A stretch of DNA of 9,450 nucleotides from the NCBI GenBank assembly GCA_015655035.1, contig JAATFS010000356.1, positions 1 through 9,450 of the forward strand, in the 5' to 3' direction. Under the pieces are notes generated by a model. That model ran no database searches and was not told the DNA's origin. It saw only the letters and a program-made list of their open reading frames with translations. The stretch is from Lysobacterales bacterium (GTDB lineage Bacteria; Pseudomonadota; Gammaproteobacteria; Xanthomonadales; Xanthomonadaceae). Of the stretch, positions 7,154 through 9,450 are shown piece after piece (position 1 is the first letter of the stretch; each line of letters opens with the position of its first letter). The translations under genes and the position numbers were made by a program.

Positions 7154-8214
7154 CGCGCGCTCAATGCGTGCACCGCTTCGACCAGCGCCGCCACCCGCTC
7201 GGGATCCATGTCTGGCGACATGCCGTGGCCGAGGTTGAACACGTGGCCCTCGCGCGAGCCGCCGTTGCCCTGGGCGTAGCGGTCCAGCACCTGGCCGGCC
7301 TCGCGCCGGATCGCCTCGGGCGAGCCATACAGCACCGCCGGGTCGAGATTGCCCTGGATCGCGACCTGGCCGCCGGTGCGCTGCACCGCCTCGCCGATGT
7401 CGATGGTCCAGTCCACCCCGACCGCATCGGTGCCGGTGGCCGCCAATGCTTCGACATGGGCGCCGTTGCCCTTGCCGAACAGGATCATCGGAGTGCGTTC
7501 GGCGCCTTCGCCACGTTTGAGTTCGCGCGCGATACGGGCCAGGTAGGGCAGCGAAAACTCGCGGTACATGGCCGGCGACAGCACGCCGCCCCATGTGTCG
7601 AACACTTGCAGCGCCTGCGCACCTGCCGCGCGTTGCGCCGACAGGTAGGCGACCACCGCGTCGGTGACCACCCCAAGCAGTTGGTGCAGCAGCGCCGGGT
7701 CATTGAGTGCCAACGCCTTGATGCGTGCGTAATCCTTGCTGCCGCCGCCCTCGATCATGTAACAGGCCAGCGTCCATGGACTGCCGGAGAAGCCGATCAA
7801 CGGCACCCGGCCATCGAGCTCGCGACGGATCAGTCGTATCGCCTCCATCACATAGCCCAGCTCGGTCTCCATGTCCGGCACCGCGAGCCGGCCAATCGCC
7901 TCGGCGTCACGTACCGGATGACGGAAGCGCGGACCTTCGCCCTCGGCGAAATACAGCTCCAGCCCCATCGCGTCGGGAATGGTGAGGATGTCGGAGAACA
8001 GGATCGCCGCGTCCAGCGGGAAGCGTTGCAGCGGTTGCAGCGTGACCTCGCAGGCGATCTCCGGGTTCTTGGCCATCGCCAGGAAACTGCCGGCGCGCGC
8101 ACGGGTGGCGCGATATTCCGGCAGGTAGCGGCCCGCCTGGCGCATCAGCCATACCGGCGTGCGGTCCACAGGCTCGCGCCGCAGGGCGCGCAGCAGTCGG
8201 TCGTTTTTCAACAT
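7150..8214 (-). CDS. hemE: Uroporphyrinogen III decarboxylase
   Basis: Cytoplasmic enzyme that removes four acetate carboxyls from uroporphyrinogen III to give coproporphyrinogen III in heme biosynthesis. It is 354 residues, the usual length. Family signatures: N-terminal MRQAGRYLPEYR (Arg25, Arg29), FSDILTIPDAMG (Asp75, equivalent to the catalytic Asp86 of the human enzyme), GFSGSPWTLACYMIEG, QVFDTWGG, FGKGNGAHVEAL, QGNLDPAVLY and the C-terminal FNLGHGMSPDMDPE. All expected active-site residues are present. The frame extends 11 codons upstream to an ATG at 8247, but ATG 8214 is chosen because it gives the conserved N-terminus (MLKNDRLLRAL) and has GAGGAA 6 bases upstream. The longer form would overlap the preceding gene. 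It lies 10 bases after the WGR-like gene and is probably in one operon with it. Confidence 0.97.
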   Translation of the reverse strand: MLKNDRLLRALRREPVDRTPVWLMRQAGRYLPEYRATRARAGSFLAMAKNPEIACEVTLQPLQRFPLDAAILFSDILTIPDAMGLELYFAEGEGPRFRHPVRDAEAIGRLAVPDMETELGYVMEAIRLIRRELDGRVPLIGFSGSPWTLACYMIEGGGSKDYARIKALALNDPALLHQLLGVVTDAVVAYLSAQRAAGAQALQVFDTWGGVLSPAMYREFSLPYLARIARELKRGEGAERTPMILFGKGNGAHVEALAATGTDAVGVDWTIDIGEAVQRTGGQVAIQGNLDPAVLYGSPEAIRREAGQVLDRYAQGNGGSREGHVFNLGHGMSPDMDPERVAALVEAVHALSAR

Positions 8215-8220
8215 CGGGAT

Positions 8221-8226
8221 TTCCTC
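8221..8226 (-). promoter_or_regulatory. hemE ribosome binding site overlapping the upstream stop codon
   Basis: The minus-strand sequence TGAGGAAATCCCGATG contains the stop of the WGR-like gene (TGA, 8227-8225), a strong Shine-Dalgarno GAGGAA sharing two bases with it, and ATG 8214. This decides the hemE start and suggests translational coupling. Confidence 0.8.
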
Positions 8227-8479
8227 AGGGCGGCGCGTCTGCGCCACTGGTGGACACGACCTGGAAGCCGCGCTTGAGCTGGGTGTCGCGGGCTTTCTCG
8301 AAGGCGCGATGGGCTTCGTCCGGCTGCAGGAACTGGTCGCGCCGCAGCTGGGTGCGGCCGCCGATCTGGCCCGTTTCGCGCAGCAGCTCCCAGCCGCCGA
8401 ACAGGTCGGGTGTCAGCGTCAGCTGGAGGTAGCGAGACGGCTCGTTGCCGGCGGGAGGTTGTTGCAGAAGGACGCGCAT
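8225..8479 (-). CDS. Small WGR-like domain protein between aroB and hemE
   Basis: 84-residue protein that is essentially one WGR-type domain. Residues 16-75 follow the family pattern: RYLQLTL strand, DLFGGWELLRETGQIGG (25-41), a basic strand (TQLRRDQF), a helix DEAHRAFEKARDTQLKR (54-70) and the closing GFQVV (71-75). The name-giving Trp-Gly-Arg triplet is degenerate: Thr36-Gly37-Gln38. WGR domains occur in PARPs and bacterial nucleic-acid-associated proteins and are thought to bind nucleic acids; the function of this stand-alone form is unknown. I see no signal peptide or membrane segment. Its stop overlaps the hemE ribosome binding site. ATG 8479 has no Shine-Dalgarno sequence, but a TACAAT box lies 7 bases upstream. 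Assignment is by pattern, so family membership is likely rather than certain. Confidence 0.82.
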   Translation of the reverse strand: MRVLLQQPPAGNEPSRYLQLTLTPDLFGGWELLRETGQIGGRTQLRRDQFLQPDEAHRAFEKARDTQLKRGFQVVSTSGADAPP

Positions 8480-8486
8480 GCCGGCG

Positions 8487-8492
8487 ATTGTA
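8487..8492 (-). promoter_or_regulatory. Putative -10 box of a leaderless WGR-hemE transcript
   Basis: On the minus strand TACAAT differs by one base from the consensus TATAAT and ends 7 bases before ATG 8479. Transcription would then start at or next to the A of the start codon, which would explain the missing Shine-Dalgarno sequence. No good -35 is visible 16-18 bases upstream (CATGCC region). The 158-base gap after aroB is a sensible place for an internal promoter. Confidence 0.45.
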
Positions 8493-8550
8493 GCCGGTGG
8501 CGGCTTGCAGGCATGTGCTCAGGCGTAGGCCGGCGACCTGGCCAACCGTT

Positions 8551-8562
8551 CCCGGTGCCGGG
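8551..8562. repeat. Small palindrome CCCGGTGCCGGG
   Basis: CCCGG and CCGGG flank two bases in the aroB to WGR-like gap. The loop is too tight for a stable hairpin; it could be an operator half-site pair or chance in GC-rich DNA. No function is assigned. Confidence 0.25.
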
Positions 8563-8597
8563 AGGCCGTGAACATGCTGCGTATCCCGGTGACCGAG

Positions 8598-8634
8598 CGC
8601 GCCGGCAGTCCCTGGCAGAGGGCGAGCCGGCGCG
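8598..8634 (-). terminator. Strong hairpin directly after aroB
   Basis: CGCGCCGGC (8598-8606) and GCCGGCGCG (8626-8634) form a perfect 9-bp stem, and the loop contains a further CCCT/AGGG pairing (8610-8613 with 8619-8622). It begins 3 bases after the aroB stop on the minus strand. No T-run follows, so it is either a Rho-independent terminator of atypical form or an RNA-stabilising 3' structure that separates aroB expression from WGR-hemE. Confidence 0.45.
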
Positions 8635-8637
8635 GAA

Positions 8638-9450
8638 TCACGCGCCGGCCAGTATGTCCAGCACGTCGGCCTCGTCGACGTCGGGCACGATCTCGGCGCG
8701 GCCGATGCCCCGCCACAACACCAGCCGCAGGCGACCGGCGATGTTCTTCTTGTCCAGGCGCATGCGCGCCAGCAGCGCCTGCGGCTCCAGTCCGGCCGGG
8801 ATGTCGGTCGGCAGGCCGTAGGCCGTCAGTAACTCGCGTAGCGCGGCGGTATCGGCAGCGGATGCCATGCCGAGCGCGGCCGACAACCGCGCCGCCAGCA
8901 CCATGCCCACCGCCACGGCCTCGCCATGGTTGAGGTTGTCGTTGCCTGGCGCGCCGTAACCCTGTTCAGTCTCGATCGCATGGCCGAAGGTATGGCCGAG
9001 GTTGAGCAAGGCGCGCTCCCCCTTTTCCAGTGGATCGCGCTCGACGATCTCGGCCTTGTGCTCGCAGCTGCGGGCGATCGCCTGCGCCAGCGCGGCGGCG
9101 TCGCTTTGCAGCAGGGCCTGGCGCTCGGCATGCAGCCACTGGAAGAACAGCGGGTCGCGGATGGCGCCGTACTTGATCACCTCGGCCAGTCCCGCACGCA
9201 GTTCGCGCACCGGCAGCGTCGACAGAGCGGCGGTATCGGCGATCACCGCGCGCGGTGGATGGAACGCGCCGACAAGGTTCTTGCCCTGCGGGATATCCAC
9301 GGCGGTCTTGCCGCCGACCGAGGAATCGACCATCGCCAGCAGCGTGGTCGGCAATTGCACGCAATCGACCCCACGCATCCAGCATGCGGCGACGAATCCG
9401 GCCAGGTCGCCGACCACGCCGCCGCCCAGCGCGAACACGCAGGTGTCGCG
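8638..9450 (-). CDS. aroB: 3-dehydroquinate synthase (5' end outside window)
   Basis: C-terminal 270 residues of the cytoplasmic, NAD- and metal-dependent enzyme converting DAHP to 3-dehydroquinate, step two of the shikimate pathway. The frame continues to the last base (RDTCVFALGGG), so the GTG at 9438 is an internal Val, not a start. With a usual length near 360-370 residues, about 90-100 N-terminal residues are missing. Signatures: NAD-binding GGGVVGDLAGF, PTTLLAMVDSSVGGKTA, GKNLVGAFHPP, AGLAEVIKYG (metal-binding Glu), LLNLGHTFGHAIE (metal-binding His), LNHGEAVAVGM (second metal His) and RLDKKN. All expected ligands are present. In many proteobacteria aroK lies directly upstream, so it may lie beyond the right edge. 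Confidence 0.97.
   Translation of the reverse strand, partial: RDTCVFALGGGVVGDLAGFVAACWMRGVDCVQLPTTLLAMVDSSVGGKTAVDIPQGKNLVGAFHPPRAVIADTAALSTLPVRELRAGLAEVIKYGAIRDPLFFQWLHAERQALLQSDAAALAQAIARSCEHKAEIVERDPLEKGERALLNLGHTFGHAIETEQGYGAPGNDNLNHGEAVAVGMVLAARLSAALGMASAADTAALRELLTAYGLPTDIPAGLEPQALLARMRLDKKNIAGRLRLVLWRGIGRAEIVPDVDEADVLDILAGA

Noticed and set aside
8215..8247. Eleven-codon N-terminal extension of hemE
   Set aside because: It would overlap the WGR-like coding region; ATG 8214 has a strong Shine-Dalgarno sequence and gives the family's normal length.
7102..8277. 391-codon plus-strand frame opposite hemE
   Set aside because: hemE on the minus strand carries all family signatures; this frame is its shadow.
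8159..8821. 220-codon plus-strand frame across the hemE start, WGR-like gene and aroB end
   Set aside because: It overlaps three minus-strand features and has low-complexity Arg/Ser-rich composition.

Overview
This GC-rich window with strongly G/C third codon positions looks like a gammaproteobacterium of the Xanthomonadaceae (Xanthomonas or a close relative such as Stenotrophomonas or Lysobacter). That placement rests on protein character and on the aroB / small WGR-like gene / hemE order. It is an inference, because no rRNA or other marker is present.

Layout. The plus strand (1-5509) carries two tandem, paralogous membrane-bound hybrid sensor histidine kinases. The first is cut by the left window edge: its reading frame is open to base 1 and it lacks most of its sensor half. 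The second is complete. It has a signal peptide, about 14 beta-propeller repeats (two probable seven-bladed propellers), a Y_Y_Y domain, one membrane helix, HisKA, HATPase_c and a C-terminal receiver. Both end at the receiver, with no DNA-binding or HPt domain, so their output must pass through a partner encoded elsewhere.

The minus strand (5589-9450), read right to left, carries aroB (3-dehydroquinate synthase, 5' end beyond the right edge), a short WGR-like protein, hemE (uroporphyrinogen decarboxylase) and a DHA2-family MFS exporter closely resembling MdtD. The WGR-like gene and hemE are separated by 10 bases, and the stop codon of the former overlaps the ribosome binding site of the latter, so they are very probably co-transcribed and translationally linked. 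A strong hairpin lies just after aroB, and a TACAAT box lies 7 bases before the WGR-like ATG. This suggests that the WGR-hemE pair also has its own promoter, possibly giving a leaderless mRNA.

The kinase pair and the MFS gene converge at about 5510-5588, where two inverted repeats fill the gap. No gene-free stretch exceeds 160 bases. I found no RNA genes, IS elements, CRISPR arrays or prophage genes. The most interesting parts are the duplicated sensor kinases with no obvious output and the degenerate WGR protein placed between two housekeeping genes. I see no clear evidence of a wholly new system.
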